Source: Bacteroides sp.
GTDB taxonomy: Bacteria > Bacteroidota > Bacteroidia > Bacteroidales > Bacteroidaceae
NCBI GenBank assembly: GCA_019416685.1
Contig: DXWV01000103.1
Coordinates: 1-22,833, forward strand
Direction of reading: 5' to 3'
Length of the DNA: 22,833 nucleotides
Positions 16,231-22,833 of the stretch are shown here, one piece after another. The notes beneath the pieces are model-generated. The model was not told the DNA's origin. It did no database searches and saw nothing but the letters and a program-made list of their open reading frames with translations. Both the position numbers and the translations under genes were made by a program. Positions within the stretch are counted from its first letter, which is position 1. Every line of letters starts with the position of its first letter.

Positions 16231-17415
16231 ATGAAAAAAACACTACTGCTATTATTATCAGGTTCTTTTTGTTTATCAATCTCCGGACAGATAACCCGTG
16301 AAAATAATTCCGTCCGTAATGGAGACGAAATCATAAAACAACAGATGCAATATAAAGATCCGGGAAGATCCGGTGAAAATGTAATATGGGATTTCAGTAT
16401 GCTGGAAGCTGTCAACCCCAAATACAAATTGACTTTTCGTGCTCCGGAACTTATCAATGACAGTATTTATATCATGGGACGAGATACACTACTCAAAAAA
16501 GACTCCGATATAAATCATTTGATCATTGGTGAGGAACACTCCACGATGTATTATTATCAGATAAAAGGAGACACGATGTTTTGTTTGGGCCATGAAAATC
16601 CTGTAACGCTTATGCATCATAAGATTCCACTTCCATTGATGGTTTTTCCCTTTAATTACAAACGAAAAATTGAACAAAAATTTGAATCAGAAGGATTGCA
16701 TACTTCATTAAAAAGAACCAATACTTATGGAAATATAAGCGTTGAATCAGATGCTTATGGGAAAATGATATTACCTTCGGGTGATACACTAAATAATATT
16801 CTCCGAATTAAAACTGTACAAATTATAAATGATACTTCTAACATCAAAAAAAACAAATCCGGCCCTGGTGACATAGCTAAAATATTACTTAGCAGGCAGC
16901 AAAAGCAAAATCCAGTCAAATGCCACAAGCAGATAGAAGCAAACACATATAGTTGGTATGCCAAAGGTTATCGTTACCCTATCTTTGAAACTGTTCAAGC
17001 ATTCGAAGTGGTAGATAGCCTCAAAAACGAAACTTTTACAACCGCCTATTTTTATCCACCGATAGACCATTATTACCTTAACGATGATCCTGAAAATCTG
17101 GCAGTTTTGGATAGTTTAAATAACAATAAAACAGATACAAATACAAGTTGGATTAGCAAAAACTTTTCTTATAACTATTGGCCCAATCCTGTATCTACCA
17201 CACTTAACATAGAATACAAATTGGAAGATGAAGCCATAGTAGCCATTACCTTATATAGTTCTGTATATGGAGTTGTGAAAGTAATCGCTCCAAAACATAG
17301 AGAGAAAGGATTGTATAAGGAAGCAATAGACTGTTCCGTTCTCTTCCCCGGTGCATACATTATTAAGTTCGATGTCAGAAATGAATCCGTGTCTAATATT
17401 GTCTTGAAAAAATAA
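16231..17415 (+). CDS. Secreted RHS-associated accessory protein with T9SS type A-like C-terminal domain (paralogue)
   Basis: This 394-residue paralogue of the protein at 8690-9802 shares the order of motifs: signal peptide (1-20, ending SISGQ), YKDPGRSGENVIWDFSMLE, FCLGHENPV, LPSGDTLNNI, YSWYAKGYRYPIFET and TTAYFYPP. The 81-residue C-terminal domain (314-394) starts YNYWPNPVST and ends IVLKK, matching the T9SS type A pattern. A Lys/Asn-rich insertion near residue 210-235 is absent from the paralogue. It heads the right RHS operon, with only 5 bp to the next gene, so it is almost certainly co-expressed with the RHS toxin. Function unknown; surface delivery or anchoring of the RHS shell is the natural hypothesis. 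Confidence 0.8.
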   Translation: MKKTLLLLLSGSFCLSISGQITRENNSVRNGDEIIKQQMQYKDPGRSGENVIWDFSMLEAVNPKYKLTFRAPELINDSIYIMGRDTLLKKDSDINHLIIGEEHSTMYYYQIKGDTMFCLGHENPVTLMHHKIPLPLMVFPFNYKRKIEQKFESEGLHTSLKRTNTYGNISVESDAYGKMILPSGDTLNNILRIKTVQIINDTSNIKKNKSGPGDIAKILLSRQQKQNPVKCHKQIEANTYSWYAKGYRYPIFETVQAFEVVDSLKNETFTTAYFYPPIDHYYLNDDPENLAVLDSLNNNKTDTNTSWISKNFSYNYWPNPVSTTLNIEYKLEDEAIVAITLYSSVYGVVKVIAPKHREKGLYKEAIDCSVLFPGAYIIKFDVRNESVSNIVLKK

Positions 17416-17420
17416 ATCCC

Positions 17421-20400
17421 ATGAAACACTCTATATTATTTATAGCTTATATAGTATACTGCATCTGTGCAATGTCTCAAAGTCAGGATCAAAATTATAT
17501 AAGAACCAAAACGATGACAGATGAGACAGATCCAACTAAATTTATAGAAAGCATACAATATTTCGATGGATTGGGACGTCCTGTACAAACAGTTCAAGTC
17601 GGTATCACCCCCGAGCACAATAGCTTGGTAACCCTACAAGAATATGATGCGTGCGGAAGAAATGTTGCAACTTGGCTTCCTGCGGTAATTTCAGGAAAAG
17701 ATGGTGCTTTCACAGGAAATCCTGAAGTGAAATCAGCAGCAATCGCTTCTAACATAAATGACTCGAAACCCTATTCCAAAACCATTTACGAAGCTTCTCC
17801 CTTAAACAGAATTTTGGAACAATATGGTCCGGGTTCCAAGTGGCATAGCTGGAACTATTCAATTAAAACAAACTATTTAACAAATGAAGCTAATGGTAAG
17901 CTGTCTTGTATGCATTTTACTATAACGGGCAGTAACTTGAATACTTCTCTTGTAAAACCGGCACCATTTGCCCCAGGGGAACTTTATGTGACTGAAGTAA
18001 AAAATGAAGAAGGTTATAGTTCTTATGAATTCAAAAATAAACAAGGACAAGTAGTCCTTACGCGTCAGTTGAATAGTGGTACACATGATACATACTATGT
18101 ATATGACGATTTTGATAATTTATCTTATGTCATTCCTCCCATGCTTGCAGACAAGCTTATAAAAGAAAGTAAACAAATAACGGATAATAGCCTAGAAGTA
18201 AAACAATATGCTTATCTTTATAAATATGATGAGCGCAATCGATGTATAAGAAAACGTCTGCCCGGATGTGATTGGATTTATTATGTGTACGATAGGGGAG
18301 ACCGATTGATTTTTACCCAGAATGCAGAACAACGTAAAACAGGTGAATGGTTATACTCTGTTCCTGATGCATTCGGACGTATTGTACAAACCGGTATCTG
18401 TCATAACACAAATATATCAAATAATAACTATAAGGATAAACTGGTTGTCGGAACTTATGAAGGTAGCTCTGGTTATTCCTTTTCAAACTTTAGCCCTGAA
18501 GATGCAAGAGTACTAACTATAAACTATTACGATAATTATGACTTTCTTCTGGACATAAAGCAGGAAAGGCGTACCATGCTTGAATACGAGGAACGTCAAG
18601 GATATGGCAAACGATATAATGTTAATAGTTATTCCGCGAAAGGGCTATTGACAGGCACTTATGTAAACACGTCAATCTCAGGTTATGAAGATATATTCGA
18701 CGAATATTCCGCTTTATATTACGATGACCGTGGTCGTCTTATCCAAACAAAGAAGTGTTGGTTACAGGAGCTTGGGGTTGACAATGAATACATTGCTTAT
18801 AATTTTCAAGGAAAACCCATAAAAAAACTGCACGAACATTCTATACTTACCTTAAATCAAACTAATGAAATATACAGCTATGACTACGACCATGCGGGGC
18901 GTTTAATAGCAACAAGACATAAGCTGAATGGAGGAAGTGAAATTGTTATAGTCCAAAATACATATAATGAGTTGGGGCAACTATCATCAACGCAAACGAA
19001 CAATCAAGATGCTTTAAAAACGAATTATAAATATAATATCCGATCCTGGTTGGCCGATTCAAATAATAGTATATACAAGGAAAAACTTGAATATGACAAG
19101 ATTGGAAATATAACTTCTATAAATGATTACAGAGAATCAAGAAGTGGCTCAAGCAAATGGAATATATCCATGATGTATGATGGGCTTTCAAGAATGATCG
19201 AATATATGAATAAAGATGGTGGGTTTGGAACACCAAATGCCCGATTTATATATGATAAAAATGGAAATGTAAAAAATATATATAGAAGTATGAATACAAA
19301 TACCGGCACTGTATTTCCTGATTTCTTGACAATATCTTATTTAGGCAATCAAATTGAGACAATAGAAGATTCTGCCAAAGATTCACAGGAATACAACTCA
19401 TATGATTTCAGAGATATGGCAGGAGTCGGTAAACTTCAATCTTATGAATATGATCTAAATGGCGCAGTTATCAAAGACCCTTATAGGTGCGCGACCATTG
19501 AAAATAATTATCTCAACCTGCCTCAGCGAATAGTGGTTGACAACCCTTTGGTATCCGGATCAATCGAATACCTATACTTAGCAACAGGGGAGAAATTAGC
19601 AACCACAAGTTCTGTATCTTTAAGACATTCACTGAATCCATCCGAAATAGCCGGAGGCGCATCAATGGATGAGTCTACGGATAGATTAGAATCGACATAT
19701 TATTGCGGGAACATCATATATAAGATTATCGATGGAGCAATATGTCTTGATAAAATACTCATTGACAATGGATATATCAAAGACGGGAATTACTATTTTT
19801 ATATCAAAGACCATATAGGAAATAACCGCGCTACCACTAATTCAACCGGCCAGGTGAAAGCAATGGACGACTATTTCCCTTTTGGAATGCCCATAAAAGA
19901 TAGCAAATGGGAGGAAAACCCACAGAGATACAGATTTGGAGGGAAAGAATTTGAGACATTGATGAGATTGAATCTGTATGATTCTTATGCCCGATCGTAT
20001 GACCCGGCTTTGGATCGCTTCATGTCTATAGACCCATTATGTGAAAAGTATTATTCAATTAGTCCATATGCGTATTGTTTGAATAATCCGTTGGGACATA
20101 TCGATCCGGATGGCAAGTTCCCTTGGCCAGTCATTCCTATTTTTCTTAGCTTGCTATCTGAATCGCAGCCTGTGAATGCTCCTACCTTAAATAGGGTAAG
20201 TAACGCTCGTAATATGGAGGCAGCCTGGAACAGTTATAATGAAGGTGTGCTTTCTAGTTTCATTCCCGGAGCAAAAATGGAAGCAATTTCTACCCGTGTT
20301 TTTATACAAAAACCGATAGAAAAGATTGTTCGTAAAACCGTTACCTCAGAAGTTAGAGAAGAAATCGGTAAATTTGTTCCGAATCCATTTGGAAAAAGAG

Positions 20401-20681
20401 GAGGCCAGGCGCATCAAGATAAAGTTGCAGAAGCAATGGAACAGTTGAAAAGTAATGGTTTTGAGGATATAAGAACAGAGCGAACTATTTATACCCCAAA
20501 TGGTGAAAAAACTAGACGTGCTGTGGATGTAAGAGGTATAAATCCTACTACTGGTGAAGTTAAGTATGTACAAGTAGGGCGTCAAAACAAGAACGAGACT
20601 CCAGTTGCGCGAGAAAGAAGAGCGCTTGACGATATTGAAAAGGCAACGGGGCAACGACCTATATTTGTTCCTTATAATTAG
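17421..20681 (+). CDS. RHS/YD-repeat polymorphic toxin with PD-(D/E)xK nuclease-like tip
   Basis: This is a 1086-residue secreted protein. The signal peptide covers about 1-20 (ends CAMSQ). A DUF6443-like segment follows at about 25-150 (NYIRTKTMT, IQYFDGLGRPVQTVQVGITP, ATWLPAV), then YD repeats (YDERNR, YDRGDR, YDHAGR) and the RHS core at about 792-899, ending DPDGK. The last 187 residues are variable. The final 90 or so (GGQAHQDKVAEAMEQLKSNG, AVDVRGINPTTGEVKYVQVG, then RQNKNETPVARERRALDDIE) have the alpha-beta pattern of a restriction-endonuclease-like fold, with D1036 and Q1051 as likely catalytic positions. It lacks the extra N-terminal region of the left RHS protein. Two copies of a putative immunity gene follow, the first 25 bp downstream. 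Confidence 0.85.
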   Translation: MKHSILFIAYIVYCICAMSQSQDQNYIRTKTMTDETDPTKFIESIQYFDGLGRPVQTVQVGITPEHNSLVTLQEYDACGRNVATWLPAVISGKDGAFTGNPEVKSAAIASNINDSKPYSKTIYEASPLNRILEQYGPGSKWHSWNYSIKTNYLTNEANGKLSCMHFTITGSNLNTSLVKPAPFAPGELYVTEVKNEEGYSSYEFKNKQGQVVLTRQLNSGTHDTYYVYDDFDNLSYVIPPMLADKLIKESKQITDNSLEVKQYAYLYKYDERNRCIRKRLPGCDWIYYVYDRGDRLIFTQNAEQRKTGEWLYSVPDAFGRIVQTGICHNTNISNNNYKDKLVVGTYEGSSGYSFSNFSPEDARVLTINYYDNYDFLLDIKQERRTMLEYEERQGYGKRYNVNSYSAKGLLTGTYVNTSISGYEDIFDEYSALYYDDRGRLIQTKKCWLQELGVDNEYIAYNFQGKPIKKLHEHSILTLNQTNEIYSYDYDHAGRLIATRHKLNGGSEIVIVQNTYNELGQLSSTQTNNQDALKTNYKYNIRSWLADSNNSIYKEKLEYDKIGNITSINDYRESRSGSSKWNISMMYDGLSRMIEYMNKDGGFGTPNARFIYDKNGNVKNIYRSMNTNTGTVFPDFLTISYLGNQIETIEDSAKDSQEYNSYDFRDMAGVGKLQSYEYDLNGAVIKDPYRCATIENNYLNLPQRIVVDNPLVSGSIEYLYLATGEKLATTSSVSLRHSLNPSEIAGGASMDESTDRLESTYYCGNIIYKIIDGAICLDKILIDNGYIKDGNYYFYIKDHIGNNRATTNSTGQVKAMDDYFPFGMPIKDSKWEENPQRYRFGGKEFETLMRLNLYDSYARSYDPALDRFMSIDPLCEKYYSISPYAYCLNNPLGHIDPDGKFPWPVIPIFLSLLSESQPVNAPTLNRVSNARNMEAAWNSYNEGVLSSFIPGAKMEAISTRVFIQKPIEKIVRKTVTSEVREEIGKFVPNPFGKRGGQAHQDKVAEAMEQLKSNGFEDIRTERTIYTPNGEKTRRAVDVRGINPTTGEVKYVQVGRQNKNETPVARERRALDDIEKATGQRPIFVPYN

Positions 20682-20706
20682 AATAATATTCATAATAAAA
20701 TATAAT

Positions 20707-21243
20707 ATGTTATCATCACAAATTAATTTTTATGTATTGCCAGAAGAATTATCTGGTATACAGCAATGGTTAGAAGAGCGCGATATTGTGTGTGTAAAAA
20801 CATATAGCTCTGATTTGAATCATATCATAGTGAAGCTTAATGCTGAATATACATCAAATCATGGTCAAGTCTTTTTAACCTTGCCAAAATGGGTTGAACT
20901 ATTTGAATATAAAAGCTACTTACCACCGTCAGGTAAACTTACATATTATGCAAATTGTGATAAAGAACTTATAATTCAATTTGACTTTGAAAAAATCACA
21001 AAAGACCAATTACTTCCTCCATCTAGTTTTTATTTTACCAAACTATATTTTGACAGACCTACACAAGAGTTTATTAAGAAAGATGAAGAGTATGTCAAGT
21101 GGGCAATGAAGATCTATCGGGATTTCAAAAAACATTTCTTAGTAAAATATGACTTTGGACCGGATAATTTTGGTATCAATTATACAACGCCTACTGTGAT
21201 AGAACATTTTGAACGCGGAGAATTTAAGCTTAGAGGACATTAA
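20707..21243 (+). CDS. Putative immunity protein, copy 1
   Basis: This is a 178-residue soluble protein with no signal peptide or membrane segment. I chose the ATG at 20707 because it aligns exactly with the start of the second copy (MLSSQINFYVLPEEL); an in-frame upstream ATG at 20605 lies inside the RHS toxin gene. The gene begins 25 bp after the RHS stop, the standard place for the immunity protein of the nuclease-like tip. Conserved pieces are GIQQWLEERDI, VFLTLPKWVELFEYKSYL, EYVKWAMKIYRDFKKH and GEFKLRGH. No family name is recognised. Immunity function is inferred from position and duplication. Confidence 0.6.
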   Translation: MLSSQINFYVLPEELSGIQQWLEERDIVCVKTYSSDLNHIIVKLNAEYTSNHGQVFLTLPKWVELFEYKSYLPPSGKLTYYANCDKELIIQFDFEKITKDQLLPPSSFYFTKLYFDRPTQEFIKKDEEYVKWAMKIYRDFKKHFLVKYDFGPDNFGINYTTPTVIEHFERGEFKLRGH

Positions 21244-21248
21244 ACATA

Positions 21249-21424
21249 CATTTTATCTCAATTCGGCCATTATAATAAAACAAGTTTTTAGTTGGTATTT
21301 CTGCTTATATATCATTTTAAGATTAGATAAAATATCAATAGTATTCAGTTGTGTTATACTATTAATATTTGGTGTTTTCCTTGGCTATCTATTGCAAGAA
21401 AAATTTATAGGAAATAAAAGTTAA
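21249..21424 (+). pseudogene. Membrane-protein C-terminal fragment
   Basis: A reading frame ending in TAA at 21422-21424 encodes a hydrophobic stretch (IVFSCVILLIFGVFLGYLL) after FSWYFCLYIILRLDK. The only available ATG (21209) lies inside the upstream immunity gene in another frame, so no proper start exists. It reads like the last one or two membrane helices of a lost protein, perhaps another immunity gene. It may be chance. Confidence 0.25.
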
Positions 21425-21438
21425 AGAGTATACTCATA

Positions 21439-21564
21439 AAAAACAGACCTCATGGTGATGTACAAAATATTTTCAAAGCAGTGTATTTAGTATAATAGAT
21501 ATAACAGAAGTATTAACATCAACAGGATGGACTAAAAACCATATTCGACATAAGTTACTAAATA
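21439..21564 (+). pseudogene. Frameshifted protein fragment between the immunity copies
   Basis: Two overlapping frames give protein-like pieces: KNRPHGDVQNIFKA (from 21439) and, after a slip near 21480, FSIIDITEVLTSTGWTKNHI followed by RHKLLNK up to about 21564. There is no start codon in place. It is probably the decayed end of an older toxin or immunity cassette; family not recognised. Confidence 0.3.
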
Positions 21565-21577
21565 AAAAAAATATAAC

Positions 21578-22111
21578 ATGTTATCATCACAAATTAATTT
21601 TTATGTATTGCCGGAAGAATTATCTGGTATACAACAATGGTTAGAAGAGCGTGATATTATGTGTGTAAAAACATATAGTTTTGATTTGAATCCTATTATA
21701 GTGAAGCTTAATGCTGAATTTTCAAATTATGGTCAAGTCTTTTTAACCTTGCCAAAATGGGTTGAACTATTCGAATATAAAAGCTACTTATCGCCGTCAG
21801 GTAAACTTACATACTATGCAGACTGTGATAAAGAACTTATAATTCAATTTGACTTTGCGAAAATCACAAAAGACCAATTACTTCCTCCATCTCGTTTTTA
21901 TTTTACCAAACTATATTTTGACAGACCTACACAAGAATTTATCAAAAAAGACGAAGAGTATGTCAAATGGGCAATGAAGATCTATCGGGATTTCAAAAAA
22001 CATTTATTAGTAAAATATGACTTTGGACCGGATAATTTTGGTATCAGTTATACAACGCCTACTGTGATAGAACATTTTGAACGCGGAGAATTTAAGCTTA
22101 GAGGACATTAA
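21578..22111 (+). CDS. Putative immunity protein, copy 2
   Basis: This 177-residue protein is about 93% identical to the one at 20707-21243. The dozen or so differences include V28M, a one-residue deletion (YTSNH versus FSNY, near residue 47) and E-to-A in FDFEKI/FDFAKI. Both copies are intact, which suggests selection on both or very recent duplication. Divergent second copies are commonly interpreted as protection against sibling strains with variant toxin tips. It lies 334 bp after copy 1, separated by gene debris, and 260 bp before the truncated YD-repeat gene. Confidence 0.6.
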   Translation: MLSSQINFYVLPEELSGIQQWLEERDIMCVKTYSFDLNPIIVKLNAEFSNYGQVFLTLPKWVELFEYKSYLSPSGKLTYYADCDKELIIQFDFAKITKDQLLPPSRFYFTKLYFDRPTQEFIKKDEEYVKWAMKIYRDFKKHLLVKYDFGPDNFGISYTTPTVIEHFERGEFKLRGH

Positions 22112-22273
22112 ACAATGAGGTATCTATCCAAAACAGATTTTACTATTAATAATAAAAATGGATTTGCAATTAAAATCATATTGTAACAATAAAACAACAC
22201 GTTACCCATTTAAATAATGGATTTGTAACAGACATTTCCTCGGTATACCTAAAACAATTATAAAAGGGTAGAC

Positions 22274-22303
22274 CTTGTTCATTGTAAAAATGAAGTAACT
22301 TTT
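22274..22303 (+). promoter_or_regulatory. Candidate promoter for the truncated YD-repeat gene
   Basis: CTTG (22274-22277), an 18-base spacer and TAACTTTT (22296-22303) resemble the Bacteroides TTG / TAnnTTTG pair, with the final G missing. A run of ten A (22307-22316) sits where transcription would start, about 60 bases before the ATG. Nothing else was seen in 22112-22371. Confidence 0.3.
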
Positions 22304-22371
22304 TATAAAAAAAAAATCACATTTCAAGTAAGTTTAAAAACAGAGTGTTATTTAACATAATCTAATGTAAA

Positions 22372-22782
22372 ATGAAAATAAAAAATCACCATATAATTCG
22401 TTATGTAATCGTTTTATCATGGCTAATTATTGTCAGTAATAGCTTTAATTTATTATTTGCACAAGATTTTATTCCAAATAATTTTGTTAATTATTACTTT
22501 TCACCTAAGAATTTGGGATTTTCAACTCCCCAGACAGCAGAATACACAAAATATAATAATGCGAATATTAATTATTACAACGGACTACTTGATCTAAAAA
22601 TTCCACTTTTAGATTTTAAAGATAACACTTTTAATATCACTATTGATTTAGAGTATCTATCCGATGGATTTAAACCAGGTAGAAGCCCGACTTTAGTCGG
22701 TAACAACTGGGGCTTGAAAGTTGGAGGAGTAATAACAAGAAATATTTGTGGTAGTCCAGATGATGTAAAAGGATTTAAGTAA
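22372..22782 (+). pseudogene. Truncated N-terminus of a secreted YD-repeat (SpvB-like) protein
   Basis: The frame encodes 136 residues: a Sec signal peptide (1-31, ending LLFAQ) and then a domain with the pattern YYNGLLDLKIPLLDF, NITIDLEYLSDGFKP, NNWGLKVGGVITRNICGSPDD. This matches the order of motifs in residues 49-108 of the 986-residue protein at 5701-8661 (IPIDYTRGV, SIPLYV, IPITLNYSNKGIRP, LGWSL, IARSINGQPD). A full protein would be near 1000 residues. The frame ends in TAA at 22780-22782, exactly where the right inverted repeat begins (22778), so the gene was cut by recombination at the repeat. It may still be transcribed and secreted as a fragment. Confidence 0.7.
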
Positions 22783-22833
22783 GCATCCGATAAAGTACAC
22801 TATAAAAAATGTCTGTATCTCCTTTCCTGGTAA
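22778..22833 (-). repeat. Right copy of the window-bounding inverted repeat
   Basis: This is the reverse complement of 53-108 with two mismatches. It runs to the window edge, so it probably continues. Its inner end coincides with the stop codon of the truncated YD-repeat gene. The visible hairpin arm is CAGACAT where the left copy has CAGCCAT. Confidence 0.9.

Larger units (their letters stand above)
20694..22115 (+). repeat. Tandem duplication of a gene-sized unit (about 550 bp)
   Basis: The segment from about 20694 to 21247 recurs at about 21565 to 22115. The coding parts are nearly identical, and homology stops a few bases after each stop codon and within about 15 bases before each ATG. 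A 334-bp spacer of gene debris separates the coding regions and is not duplicated. Confidence 0.85.

Noticed and set aside
20605..20706. Longer start for the first immunity copy
   Set aside because: The extra 34 residues lie inside the RHS toxin gene in another frame and are absent from the second copy; the shared ATG at 20707 is preferred.
22307..22316. Run of ten A as a phase-variable tract
   Set aside because: It lies upstream of a truncated gene and outside any -33/-7 spacer, so length change has no evident effect; kept only as a note with the promoter.

Overview
The window looks like chromosomal DNA of a gut Bacteroides or close relative (Bacteroidales). The clues are AT-rich intergenic DNA, promoters of the TTG / TAnnTTTG type, Bacteroidetes-style RHS proteins that carry a DUF6443-like N-terminal region, lipid-free Sec signal peptides ending in SQ/AQ, and an aspA / dcuB / ansB / outer-membrane porin block for anaerobic asparagine and aspartate use. 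I cannot fix the species from sequence alone.

Layout: the window is almost mirror-symmetric. In the middle (10247-15550) is the metabolic core: aspA on the minus strand, and divergently dcuB, periplasmic L-asparaginase and a porin-like outer-membrane protein on the plus strand. Together they would take up asparagine through the outer membrane, deamidate it in the periplasm, exchange aspartate for a C4-dicarboxylate at the inner membrane, and convert aspartate to fumarate for fumarate respiration. Strong hairpins insulate this core on both sides (10052-10136 and 15590-15638).

On each side of the core is an RHS/YD-repeat polymorphic-toxin cluster transcribed outward. The left cluster (minus strand, 9802 down to about 93) reads: secreted accessory protein with a T9SS-like C-terminal domain, 986-residue YD-repeat protein, 1251-residue RHS protein with a toxin-like tip, a putative immunity gene 8 bp downstream, then debris and a second (membrane) putative immunity gene. 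The right cluster (plus strand, 16231 to 22782) reads: paralogous accessory protein, 1086-residue RHS protein with a nuclease-like tip, two tandem copies of one putative immunity gene separated by gene debris, and a truncated N-terminal piece of a YD-repeat protein.

Both outward clusters run into the same sequence: an inverted repeat of at least 56 bp (53-108 and 22778-22833, two mismatches) that contains the end of a small ORF and a terminator-like hairpin. The truncated right-hand YD-repeat gene stops inside this repeat. The repeat therefore looks like a shared 3' anchor for exchange of toxin/immunity cassettes, and it could also allow inversion of the intervening 22.7 kb. The two most noteworthy points are this anchor and the repeated pairing of a T9SS-type sorting-domain protein with an RHS toxin in a genus that usually lacks T9SS. 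No recombinase, transposase, tRNA, rRNA or CRISPR array was seen.
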